Shown piece by piece: positions 25,560 to 37,797 of a stretch of 64,000 bases of DNA. This stretch comes from Pipra filicauda. Lineage: Eukaryota; Chordata; Aves; Passeriformes; Pipridae. The stretch is taken from the NCBI RefSeq assembly GCF_003945595.2, contig NW_024104417.1, forward strand, positions 124,001 through 188,000. Reading direction: 5' to 3'. Each line of letters starts with the position of its first letter. Positions within the stretch are counted from its first letter, which is position 1. Position numbers and translations under genes: made by a program. The notes under the pieces were generated by a model. That model did not search any database and was not told where the DNA came from. It worked only from the letters and a program-made list of their open reading frames with translations.

Positions 25560-28500
25560 TGTCAGCCTTGCAGAGGCAGCCCCCTGCCTAAGTGTCCCCA
25601 GGGGAGGAGACACCTTGCATTTTTGGGGATCGTTCCTCTGACAGAACAGGGTTTGTGGAGGTCTCAAGTAAGCGAGGAAGAAAGATTCAAAAACATGTAT
25701 TTTAGAACCACAGCATATTCAGAGAGATTGAGAAGTTTGCTATCTTCCTTTCACACAGGGAACGGAAACAACTTGCAGGGGTGTACGCTTCTGTCCTTTG
25801 TGGTTCTCCAGGCACACATGCAATAGCATGACATTTATTAATGCAATCTTAAAAACAAGTAGTTCAGCTTTGCTGACCCTGCTCTTTCCAGAGTCTCATT
25901 GTTCTGGTAGCTGGGAACCTTCCTTATTTCCAGCTTAAAAGCACTCACTGTCTTTTCACAGTCATGTTGCTACTCAATTTCCTCTTGTTTACAGGTAGGC
26001 TAACATCTTCTCATCAGAGAATATGATCCCATCTCCCTCACACAGAACCACCTTAATCATGCTCTACCTATCTTTGCTGGACTACAGAAACCAAAACCTT
26101 TCAGTTTTGCCTCCTCAGATAGCATGATGAAAAAAAAATTGAGAAATTAACAGCTGGGTTTTCTTTTTCTTAATCTTTTGAACAAGCTTGAACTGAGCTG
26201 CTTTGAGTATGTATGGCCACAACTTTGCAAAGTATCCCAGGTGAAATCTCACTTAAACCATTATTATCTCTACTGGGGGATAGGTCATTAGATAAACCCT
26301 CCAAGATCTCCTATCTTCTGATCTTTATGTTATCCTCACACATTTCATGGTGTTCTTTTTTCCTCTCAGAAAACAGAAGCCCTTTGCAATGATACTTCAG
26401 GTAGCTTGCAGTGCCTAGGTAGGGAAACAGCCATCGATTAGGAGACAGCCTTCTTCTGCAAAGTTAGAGGTTTGCAATTTGAACTCTTAAGAATGCTAGG
26501 CAAGCCAAAACCTATCTGCTACTGAAGCTGTTAATTCACTGACTTGTTTATTTAGAATACTTTCTCCTAGTTACATGTTTTGATTCCTCCCAGCTGGCTT
26601 GTTTCTTCCTTACTGTCCTCCATGCTTCTGCATTATTTTTTTCTTCATTATCAACCTCTGCAGAAACACTATCAGCAATTTCTGTAAGGTGGGGGGATTT
26701 TCGAAAGAGTCTTAGGATCAGTGTTGGCTCAGCACAAGTTTAATTTAGAACATGTGATGGGTCTGACTCACACTGTGCTATTCATGCCATCCATCTCTAA
26801 TCTGGAAACCTAGTAGTTTAGTTATGACCTGGAAATGTCTGAAGACAAACTATATATAGCATTTAAAAATATTTATAATGTTAAAAAATGTTATGAACAT
26901 CTCCAAAGTCCCTCAAGCGATGCACAGGTTCACAATGGACATGTTTGTCTGAGGCCTACAGTGAACACTTTCACAGCACCTGGACCTCTCTGCAGAATAT
27001 ATTCATGCCCATGTACAACTGACTGAGTTTGACATGCTTCTCCCAGGTTTCCTCCAAGGACTGTCTTTGAAAAAACACACAAAGGAGTAAGTACTCTCTA
27101 ATCCAAAAGGGGCTTTGTTGAGATTAGATTCTCTCGGCACTCCAACATCTTTATCTCTGGTCACAAAGGTAAGAAAACCTTCCTGCTCAGCTACAGCAAT
27201 GAGACATAATGGCAGGATGGACAGGCATGTGGGGAATGCAGGTAATGTTATTCTCGTCTGTGATCCAGAAATTGGCTTTAAGACTTAGTGAGAATAATCA
27301 CTAACTGACATCACTGACTTTTGTTTGCAACTTCTTTAAAAAAAGCCGCCAATGAGGACAGCAGGCATTTACCACGTGCCATCAGACATCAGCATGCAGG
27401 GACAAAAATTTCACTGCTTCTCCTACACAGCATTGTGCTGAGCAGGAATTCAAAGCAAGCCACCTGGGTGATGAGAGGGAGCCACAGGTCATTGGCAGTG
27501 GAAAAGCAGTCACAGCTGTGCCTTGCCGGTACTGTGACTTGCCCGATCCTAGAGAACAAGAATCTGAACCAGACCGACCCAACCCGGCTCTGACATGGTG
27601 GGAAGTGAAAGGAGGAATACAGATAGCTGGGTAGCACATTGCCTGGTATCACAACTGCATGTCTGAAGGAAGAAGAGGCAAGCACAGACCCTTTGCTAGA
27701 TAAAGTCGTGCAGCTTTACAAAGCTTACATTGTTCATTTGAAGCCTCGTTATCTCATACGAGATAAATACCTGTACATGAGCTTAACTCAGGCTTACATT
27801 TAAGGGCCACAAACATAAGAAAGATTTTTAATTAATCATTTGTTTTGCTGAACCAGGCCTCTCGTTTGCAAGAAAGGAATCTGTTGGGGGCAGGCAGCAA
27901 GCACCTTGCCGCCATACTTACAGTGGACTGCTTATCTGCAAACAGCAATGGGATGTGCTTTTGGAGGCAGCCTGTGGGACAGGCACAGAAAAGGAGAAGC
28001 AGAGAGGACAGAAGGAAAGATGTCTGAAGATTACAGACTACTGTGGACAAAAAAAGGGTAGCAAATGAGAGGCAAGATGACAAGGAGGAGGGACAGGAGC
28101 TGTCCAGGGCCACCAAACATGGTAGCATGTGGGAAGCCCCAGCACAGGGCTGAAAAAAAAAATCCCCAGTTTTAAATAAATATGTATAAACAAAGACCAA
28201 AACCAGACAATAAAATATGAGACTGATGATGCTTGATCCAAGCTTTTCAGCTTGTCAGGCTGCAGATGCCAGACTGTTGGTTATGGTGCTGCGTCAGTGC
28301 GCTGCCATGCAGGGATTCGGTGGAAGAGAAAAAAAGGATTGAATTGTGCATAGCTCCTTATTTTTATATCCTGTTTCTCTCTTTCTCAATAGTTGTTTTC
28401 TTTCTTTCACAAAGGAATCACAAAACAAAGGGATATACACAGAAGATTTGAGGTTATAGAATCTTATCTGGTCAAAACAGAAAGAAGGAAAGTGTAGAGG

Positions 28501-31500
28501 TATTTGATTCTAAATGTCATGAGACTATAGAGGCATTATTCTTTATGCAGAGCAAATGAGAGACACTCATGCTTGTAGTTGCCTTTGAAACCAACTCCCA
28601 GAAGTTGCAATAGTAACCTCTTGCAAAACAGCTACTAATCCTTTCTTGTAATGGTTCCAAGCTTGTCTGTGCATCCCTCACCCCCACATTGTGTCAACAG
28701 CAAAGTGAAACAGTGCTTAGGGTCCCTAATGCTATAAGCATGTTAAGAGTGAAAAAACCCAAAACAATAAACTCAAATATCCTTTGTTCTTCTGGCTGCA
28801 GACAGAATCACTTCCCTGTCAGCCAGTTATCTTATTTCTTGTCATGGTGCTCCCTACTTAGAGTTCTCAAAAGACAGAGCAAACTCATCTAGAAATCCCT
28901 GTATTCATATCTAATGGTTTCAGGTGCTGATACTATTCTTACCTGTTCTTGGAAAAAGGTCAAGGATATTAGTGAGTCATATTTTTTCCTCCATTTATTT
29001 TTACAGTTACGCACAGGTTATCCCTTATCAACAACTGGACAAGTATTGCTTTAACATTCTTAATGGTGCTGGGCATAGAGAACCTGATGGCCTTCTTGTT
29101 AAGCTAAATTTGCGCTGGCATGCCTCCTTTGTCTACTTTAGACTTCCAGCAGAATGAGAGAGGAAAAAGTATCTAGTTCATTATTCAGAAGGATATTAGT
29201 GATGAAATTATGACCCTGCAGTCACTTTGACTGTAAGCATTTCAGCCCTTCTAGTGTGGTGAAAAGCTTACATGACCCAAGACAAGGCATTTGCTGGACA
29301 CTGGGACTTCTGGGGTGTGCTGATATTTTTGAAGCCAAAGATGTAGGCTTTTCCCTTTCAGACAGCTTCCCTCTTCATCTAAACTCCTCTCTCTTACCAC
29401 TCATTTCCCCTTTCAAATCAGTGGATACACACAGAATACAACAGACCCCATATCTGCAGATTACTGCAAAGCATGACCAAACCCTTGGAGCTCAAGTCAC
29501 GAACATGTAACTTCACATGAGGTTTCCTTGATGAAGTCCTGAGGCAGTGATTGTACCTTCACTAGCTATTTTCTCCTCAGTGATGCAACCACCCACAATG
29601 CGGTAAGAGCTTGCAGCTGACAAAAAAGGCATGCTGCGATTTGAAAAAGCTAGCCCACAACGATACTAGCCTCTTCTGGACAGCAATTCAAAGCTCACCA
29701 ACAGGTCAAGCCTAGAACAAGAAAATGTCAAGGAGGCTACCTGCTGCGATTTGTCATAAATTTATTAAAGAGAGAAACGCTGGCCTTTGCACAGTATTAG
29801 CTGAAGGGAAATACACTACTTACATATCAGATTCAGAAGGCACTGCTGACAAAAGCTCTTCCCAAGAGCTGGAGCATGTCCTAACCAGTAGACCGTTGAC
29901 TGCATCTCAGAAAGCTCATATAAGACCAAGACTGTGAATGCTGAAAGGTCGTCATGCTTTCATGCTTTGAAATAAAACACTCTGAAGCAAAACGACTGCC
30001 CACAAGTATATAAAGAACAGTGGTGCAGTGATCAGGAGTGCTCTCAAGGTCACATTTTTGAAAAGATGAAATCCATGTAGAAAACCATAGATTCAGAAAA
30101 AAAAAACCAGCATTTGCACATACAACACGTAACAGAGGCAGCTCGAGCTATAAACAACACATCAGGTACATGTGCAGTTACAGCCCCTCTCATTTCCTTA
30201 ACCATTTTGCCTTGCATATAAGTCAGTAAGCAATCAAGACAGTACTTTAGCACCAATCGGTGTATAATTCTCCTATAAAGTCAGTCTCCTACTCACAACA
30301 AACTATGTACATGTGCATGTGTGTATTAAAGAAGGGTGTGAGAAATGTATTTACCTGTGACAAAGAGAAAGCTTTCAGTGGATGACTATCTTTGGTGTTT
30401 TAAGGAGCTGAAAAATGTTGTGTGGTTTGGACTTTCTTTCTCTTTTCAAGGAAATGCTTAAGATTGCAAAATCATTACATCCCAACACAACCACAGGGGA
30501 AGCTGACAGTGCTGTCACTCTAAGTCTGGAGCCCCACATTACCAGTTTTTATGTGCTACTGAAGTGCAGAGGAAAACGACCAGAGATGTCCCCATGACTG
30601 TACAAAACCAAGGACAACTGGAGTTATTTTGATGAGTTTCAAAAACCTATGAGCAAGAGAGGGCAAAAATTAAAATTTAATGAAGAGGATGATCCAAACA
30701 CTCAGATCAGAAGATTTATTCAACACCACCACAGGCCATGCAAATGGAGAAAACCAGCTCCTTTCCAAGTACATCACCCAGTATTTTCACTTCTGCCAGG
30801 CAGAGTTCGTGTCTGGTTTGAACTCATCTCCTTAGCTGGCCTCTTGGGTTTAGTAGGTTGCAAATAATTCTAACACTCAAAGTCATCTCCAAAATGCCAC
30901 AGAGGGGGAGGAAGGGGGATGGACTGATGGAGTCAGTTACCAAAGCCAGTAACAGGGTGAGGGCAAAATGCATGGGTTCCCTGGTAGCAATCAAGGAAAG
31001 GAGCTCCACTGCAGCTCCAGTTGGGTGACAAAGCCACATAAGTGTCTGTGTAACTAACACACTCCAGTACTCACAGGAGAACCAAGCAAAGGACCCTCAG
31101 AACTGAACTGGAAAGACAGTAAGGGTCAAGAAAGGGTGCAGGGCTGGGCAGGCACCATATGAGACCACAAGACCTAAAATGTCCTCGATGCTTGCCTTGA
31201 TGCTAGCCAAGTTTTGTCTCACTGTAGCTATGCCTTTAAGCCCTTCAAAAAACTCAGCAAGCCTCCAGCTAAGAAGCAGAGTTAAGATTGCCCTTACTTC
31301 TGCGCTGGGGAAATCTCAACACTTCAATTCTCTCATACTGGAAAAGTCCCCCGATTTTGATAAGCTCATTTTGTTTGGATTTTTTCCACTCAGCTCTGCC
31401 AGGGAGACCCCAACGCTGTGTATTTCTCACCTGGGTAGCAAAGGGCACACTGCTTCCAGTACACGCTTCTAAAAGGAACAAGACAGGGACTCACAGTCAA

Positions 31501-34234
31501 CACTTCTACTAGCTAGATAGCTCTGGTTTCTCTCCCTATGAAGTGCTCTCTGTATCTGTATCACAGAATCTTGAAGGCAGCATGGGAAAAACAGAGTGAT
31601 GCAAGAAAACTGTATCGTGACTGCTAATCATTAATAATAGAAATTCCACACCTCTGAATTGCAGTTTTTGTTTATTTTGCATTAGTAAAAGCCCGAAACC
31701 ACACCGCCCTTCTAGAGTGCACTGAATGCTTCGAAGAGGATGTGGTTCTCAAGCTGCTTGTCTCCTTCACCAGGAAATGTGGTCTTCAGGCTTGACCCAT
31801 CACGTACAGCACTTTACAGTGATCACAGCAGTCTTTGCTTTTGGTGACTTACTGAATCTGAACCTACATAAAACAATCACCACCACTTACTCTATCACTG
31901 TTTAAAGCACAGCACTCTTTGTGCCACGTTTTAGATGGAAGTAATGTGTGAGAGGGAACAACTTCTGCTTTTTAATCGGAAAATCATCTGGACAGTCTAA
32001 ATTGTGTTTAACTGCCTCAGTCTTTCTCACTGCTCCTGGCCACATTCTCCTCCTCAGCAGTGGCCTAGCTAACCTCATTTCCCCGTTTCCTCTCCTTTAT
32101 GACCACACCACAGTTCATACAACTGCAGATGGTTATCAAATTCCCTTTTCCGTCTGAGCTATAAATGCTTCATTTCTATAGACTTTCCTCTTACATAACT
32201 GACATTTTTTCCCCTCTCACCAGCACCAAAAATGTAAGTGTCTTCCCACCCTGTGATGTTGCTAACAATTTGTTTTCTTTTCAAATGGGCTTCAGGCTTT
32301 TTAATTGGTAAGATGCTGACAGAGGAAATGGCAATGATGGACTTGTGCAAGAATCAGTCTTTCATCTGTAGGACAGCATATTTGAGATCAAAGGCTGTCA
32401 AGTTCTTGGAGCACATTAGTATGTTGTGGTAAGGAAAGCCTTTGCCATGAAGAGGGAAGCTGCCAGAGGTAGATCAGAGTTACCTCACCTTAGCTGCCCG
32501 TGGCTACAGGAACAGCAGCTATGATACACTAACACAGAGGTTACAAAAATAAGATACTGGCCACTGATATGCAGCGGATTGAAGAATGGGTGAGCAAGAA
32601 GTGAACAAGAAAATGAGCCCAATGAAATCTAGACATAAAGCCTATATTTTCAGGGGCATTATGTCAAACACCGTGATTAGAAAAACAGGGGAAGAACAGT
32701 GGGTGCCATGTGGTTCCATCCCCTATACCTACTCATGCTGCACATCTGACTTGATGAAGGAAAACAATCAGTCCCAGCTGGCAGGCATCAGTGCATTCTT
32801 CAGCCAGCAGAGGTGAAAACCATGCCAGTCATGAAAGCTCACGTACAGCCTGCATCTGACTTAATTCACTAATTTAGGTACAAAACACAGGTAAGAAGGC
32901 CAGAAGACAGACCATCTCCCAGCCAAAAGCCTTTCAAATGTATTTGTCGGCAAACATACCAGCACATGCTTTGGTGCATTGAGCTTTCAGTCCCACAGAA
33001 CCCTGTACTTAAGGGAACGTTTACAAGGAGTTGGAAACAGGTTACTAAAAAATAAAAATAAAAACAAATATGGTCTCAGGCTTCTATGGATGTGAATTTC
33101 CTCTGCACCTCCACTTAAGGTTTTCGGGCCTCTGAAAATTGAGAAAGGTTGAAAAAAATTGCCTTAGCAATTAAAAATGCTTTATGAAGCAAACACTTGA
33201 AAATAAGTAGTGTCTTGCAGTTTATTCACTTCCCACGCTAAAAGCTGAACTCTTGCTGAACCACTACATAAGTAAAGCAAACTGGGCATGCTGGGCAACA
33301 GTTACCACCCTTGCTGCAACTGTAACACTCCTGCCAAATTGAGAACACCGAATTTTTTGCATCATCTTAGGGACAATAATTAAATTGGCACTTGATTTTC
33401 ATGCCCTTGTAGCACTTATTTTTCAATAAACTGCTCTGTACTCTCCAGTATTTTTCCTTTGTCCTTTTCTAGAATGCTCTTGAAAGGGCCATGGAAATCA
33501 ACTGTGGCTTTGCAAATAACAGTGCTGTACTTCATGCCTCTTTGGAAAGAAATGCATATTTACACCTGGAGTCATTCTTAGTTAATGTTTCATGCAGGCT
33601 CTTTTATTCTGCATTGCATCAAGGAAAACATATGTAGGAAAACCCTAAAGCAAGGTAGTGAAGTTCCATGGACAATCTGAAAGAGGTGATACCACAGAGG
33701 AGACAGAAGATGGGAGAACTGCAGAGCTTTGCTGCTTCAGACACTAAAGTTCATGAGTCATTTAGGTCTCTTATTCTTACAGCAGTTCTTTTTTTGATTC
33801 CCCAGCAAATGGTTATCTGAAAAGGCAGTGGTGGTGCCTAAAACTGTAGCTACAGCAACATCGTGTCAGTAGAAAATCAAGCAGGCAGAAAGAAGTGTAA
33901 TCTGATGATCTAATTGCATAGTAACACTCCTGTTTCCCCCACCCCAAAATCCACAGGTTCCCAAATACAAAAAGGATAAGGTATCAACAGCTGATTAGAT
34001 TAGCTTGTTAAAATCTAAGGCACTTACAAATTTTCCGTAATCTTTTTTAAGAAACACATGTTCCGATATGCCATTTAAACTGGAATTGAGCTCAGCAGTA
34101 ATATATAAAAACATCACAGATTTCTGAAAGTATATGCAACGCAAAATCTGTTTGGAATTGCTCAGTTTTATGCACAGAGTTTTCTGCATGAGCTGGCAGA
34201 TATATTTAAATTTTCTATTTATACAGCAACTTAC

Positions 34235-34400
34235 ATCCATGTTTTACAAATATGAAGAAGTAAACTTTGTAGCTGCCTTGTGAAACAAATCACAATTTTA
34301 GAACTGACAAAATTCACACAAAGAGAGATAAATGTCTTGTCTAGGATCAAGATAGGAACAGATAGAATCTGCGCTTCTGAAGTTGTATCCTTGAGCACAT
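34235..34400 (+). mobile_element. Weak MIR/L3-like fragment
   Basis: The stretch begins TTTACAAATATGAAGAAGTA and later has CACAAAGAGAGATAAATGTC then TTGTCTAGGATCAAGATAGG and AGAATCTGCGCTTCTGAAG. These follow the order of blocks in MIR-type repeats (TTTACAGATGAGGAAA, CACAGAGAGGTTAA, CTTGCCTAAGGTCA, GAACTCAGGTCTTCTGA), with many differences. Tentative. Confidence 0.3.
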
Positions 34401-36293
34401 ACCTCCTTTGCATATAAAAAGACACTTATCTTCAGTCATAAGATTGGTCATGTCATATAAGACTTTGTATACAACCAAGTTCTTCAGACAGCAGCAAAAT
34501 GAGCAAAGATTACAAATAAATCAGTTCAGACCAAAACAAATGTGAAGAGAAATCAGCTTTCTCGGTTTTGGGAACAGGCAACCAAAAGAACTGAACAAGA
34601 AAACCCCCAAAATAGTTCACCTCAAAACCAAAAGCTGTATTTCAGGATTTCTCTCTATGATGCAGAATATAGTGGTTCAAACACATTTCAAAATTTCAGT
34701 TTTGAAGCCGTGTTTTAAAATAAGCCTTGGGGTATTTTCATCTCTCCTTCATGACGCTGTCTTAGTGTTCTAGATTTTCACCGGCAAAGGGAGGAGAAAC
34801 AAATCTCCCTACCTCTGAAATAAGCATCAGAAGTATTTGCTTACCCCCCGAACCTTTTTCAGTGAAAATTCAGTGATATTATGAATGCAGTATCTCCAGA
34901 GAGGGCCCTCCAGCCTAGAGACTGGGAATTGGGACTGCTCAGCAAAACTGTAAGTGTTCCTTGTCTCCCACTGCATTGGTTAGTCTTCTGGCAGGGAGAA
35001 TCGCTTCCACTCCACAGAACTCAAAGTTTCACTTTCCAGCAACCTGGTGGGCAAATATCATCTGAACTTACAGTTTTGAGATTAATTAAATTTCTTCATG
35101 AAGAAGTGGCTAGTTGGAGAAGTCCCTAGAGCAGAGGTGACACAGCCATGGGAAGTGGGAGGCAGGAAACTGGAAGGTTTTGGGAAGGAAGGAGAGAATA
35201 CGGTGAAAAAAGGGAAGATACTGACAAACAAGGCATAACACAAGTCCTAGCTTTAGATTATGTATTTTACACTATGGCAACATGGAGCACTGCAGGGAAT
35301 GGACACCTCATTAGCAGGTTCATTCTCACAATTTCTAGTATCATCTGAAATCTCCAGTGGTGATAGCTCCACTGCTCCTCATAACCTGTTTATTTTGTAC
35401 CTTAAGTGCTATAAAATACAAATATATGTTGGTTTAGCTGACGGGAGTCTTTGACACCTTTAAGAACACCAGCACTTTGCAGAAATTTGGCTTTTATCTG
35501 CAAATGTCTTATGAGATCTCCGACTTCTTTCCCAGATCTCAGCATGCATTGCTTGCTGTGAAACACCAGCAAATGCTCTGCATGAGGGGTGAATGCAATG
35601 CCTGGTATCTAACACTCACTGCAACTAACATAGACATAGAAGCCTAATTAATCACTTGTGTAGTTTCAAGAACTGTATGAGTGGTCTAGAGCCCACTTAG
35701 CACTGGTGTGAAAATCCACAGTGCTTGGTATATGACCATTTAGGAACTAAGGCTGTAGGATTCAGGCCGGTGTGCAAAAGGACATAAAGCTGTTTTGCTT
35801 AGAAGAAAGTCTCTGGAGCCAGCACTAAGGTATAAATTATGAAAATTACTACTTTGGGTGTGTGTGGTTTCTTTTTCAATCCTTCATAGAAGGTCTCACT
35901 TGGATTTGCTAATTCTAAACTGGAAAGTTAGATGTAGTTCAGTGATCATTTCTAGTTATTTCCCTGACTATTTGTCTTGTGAATTCTGCAGGAAAATAAT
36001 AACAACAAAAAAAATTCTGTTGATAATATACTCTGTTTATGTTTGCTTCTTCACCACAATTTCATCTAAATTTAATTTAAAAGGCTGCATAGTTCACATT
36101 CATTTAAAATAAACAGGGCATTTTCATCAGCATACCCTACTAGTAATGTGGTTGTGGTAATAACATACAGTCATGTTCTACACAAATTACAGGACTTCGT
36201 CAGCTTTCTTATTTATATGGTACTAAAGTCCTACACAATTTAAACAAGTCCCTGACCTCTCACAACATCAATAACAGGAGTATTTTGCACTCG

Positions 36294-36460
36294 TACAGCA
36301 CCTTTCATCTTAGAGTTCTTCTGACACATGAATTTTCATTACATCTACATACAGGTAGGTGTCTAGGCACACTTCAAAGGCAGGGAAACTGTGCCACGGA
36401 AAGGTTACACAACTTGGCCCAAATCCCTGGTGAACAGCTGGGAATGTGAACTCTCCCTTA
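36294..36460 (+). mobile_element. MIR/L3-type ancient repeat relic
   Basis: The order of blocks matches the old amniote MIR/CR1-L3 type consensus as I recall it. Blocks seen are CAGCACCTTTCATCTTAGAG, then an ATTTTCATTA segment, ACAGGTAGGT, CAGGGAAACTGTGCCACGGA, AAGGTTACACAACTTGGCCC and CAGCTGGGAATGTGAACTC. Divergence is high, as expected for an element older than birds. Such relics sometimes survive because they were taken over as enhancers. It is in ANKH intron 1, about 4.6 kb from exon 1. Confidence 0.6.
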
Positions 36461-37634
36461 CTTGTTTTGAACGTCCAGACAATAATACTTACCCCCAAAA
36501 CAAGCTTCATAAGGCATTAATCAAAATGTTTAACCCCCTACTAAGTTTGCAAATGGCATGGGCAGACAATAAGCTCACTAATTCTTTTTGATACATTATT
36601 CATGACTTGTTCTCTTTTTCTGGCAACACTTTCTTTTTTTAAGTAAAAAAAAAAAAAAACTAACCAAAAAACCCCAATCAAATACAAGAAAATAACAGTT
36701 TGTTTCAAAGCAATTACTGCAAAACAATTTGGAATCCAAAACGTTTAGCATTTCCTTTATGGCTCGCCTGTTTGATACCAATCACTACACCACGCACAAC
36801 ATATGGCAACTTCTCTGCAGAACCAAGGCACCCGAATGACCCCAGGAGAAAGCAGCAGCAAGGCTCTCCTTACTCGGTTTTAGTTTCCAAGGACGTGCAA
36901 ACCGCTGAGCAAGGTTATGTCTGCATATGTAACAGTTATGTTGGCAAGTTAAACTGCCCAACCAACAGCTAGTGACAGCAACTGCAACTAATGATCCAGG
37001 GGCTAGCTAGAAAGTTAAAAGACACCCAAAAAAAAAAAAACAAAACCCTAGTGTTTCCCACTGATAATTAAGGGACTACTGCAGACAGGCCTTGAGATCA
37101 AAATATTGCTCTCTGCCTGGCCTTTGCCACCCCATGAGCATCCTCTGACGTTACCAGTTACCAACCACACTTGCTAATTGTATTAAATGCTGCCTAAGGT
37201 TGATTCTGTGCTTCCAGGAACGTTAGTGAACTAATGCACACCTCAGCTTTCCCCCTCTATAATAATGCTGATGCGAATGCACACAGACATTACAAGTCAG
37301 GCCACCACTATATATGTGAGCAGCTCTGAAACTGTGTGGGTGGTGACGGATTTTGGAGCCCACAGGGTAGCGGTGCTATTATTTGCTGGGTGAGTTGTTT
37401 GAGGTTGTGTTGTGCCTCATCACATTGGATCCATTTATTTATTTATTTCCAAGCAAGTGCATCCAACAACATTTTTCAAGGGAGCCAGAATTTTTAATGT
37501 AAACCCTGCTTTCCAACAACTGAGCTCTAAATACAACAGTAATTATTGTGAATCTCAGGGTAACATACTGAGAGTTGAATGCTTTCAACAGCAGAATAAA
37601 AGTGAGCATCTCTCTTCTGATGGTGTTAAGTTCA

Positions 37635-37670
37635 AGACACATATTTGTGTGGAGACACATATTTGTGTGG
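37635..37670 (+). repeat. Exact 18-bp tandem duplication containing an inverted repeat
   Basis: AGACACATATTTGTGTGG occurs twice in direct succession with no mismatch. Each copy contains ACACA-TATT-TGTGT, a hairpin-capable inverted repeat. The lack of divergence suggests a recent event. Confidence 0.95.
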
Positions 37671-37736
37671 AGAAAGAACATTTAGCCAAAATACTTGGGA
37701 CTATTTTCCTGAAGGCCTTTCTCTATGAAGAGAGCT

Positions 37737-37797
37737 ATGTAGTAGTTCATTTCAGAAAAGCCATGTAGCAGTTCATTTCATAAAAGCCATGTAGCAC
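37737..37797 (+). repeat. 26-bp tandem duplication with a partial third copy
   Basis: ATGTAGTAGTTCATTTCAGA plus AAAGCC is followed by a second copy differing at two positions, then a nine-base start of a third. It lies only 66 bases from the exact 18-bp duplication at 37635, so this short interval has undergone repeated slippage. Confidence 0.95.

Larger units (their letters stand above)
20406..36293. other. Intronic DNA with few recognisable landmarks
   Basis: Holds the exon-like segment at 23476, the hairpin at 24072, the CAG microsatellite at 25530 and a weak MIR-like fragment at 34235. A tiny acceptor-donor pair at 29580-29603 encloses only about 22 bases and is not credited. Otherwise ordinary AT-rich intron; the longest frames are low-complexity or chance. 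Confidence 0.65.

Noticed and set aside
25374..25826. 150-codon frame with a polyglutamine run as a possible gene
   Set aside because: The run is explained by a CAG microsatellite and the rest has no protein-like features or conservation evidence.
29580..29603. Micro-exon between TTTTCTCCTCAG and GCG|GTAAGA
   Set aside because: Only about 22 bases are enclosed and there is no supporting neighbour. Such acceptor-donor pairs occur by chance in long introns.
31555..31580. ATCACAGAATC as the inverted end of a CR1 element
   Set aside because: The following bases do not continue into the CR1 3' sequence that should come next on that strand.
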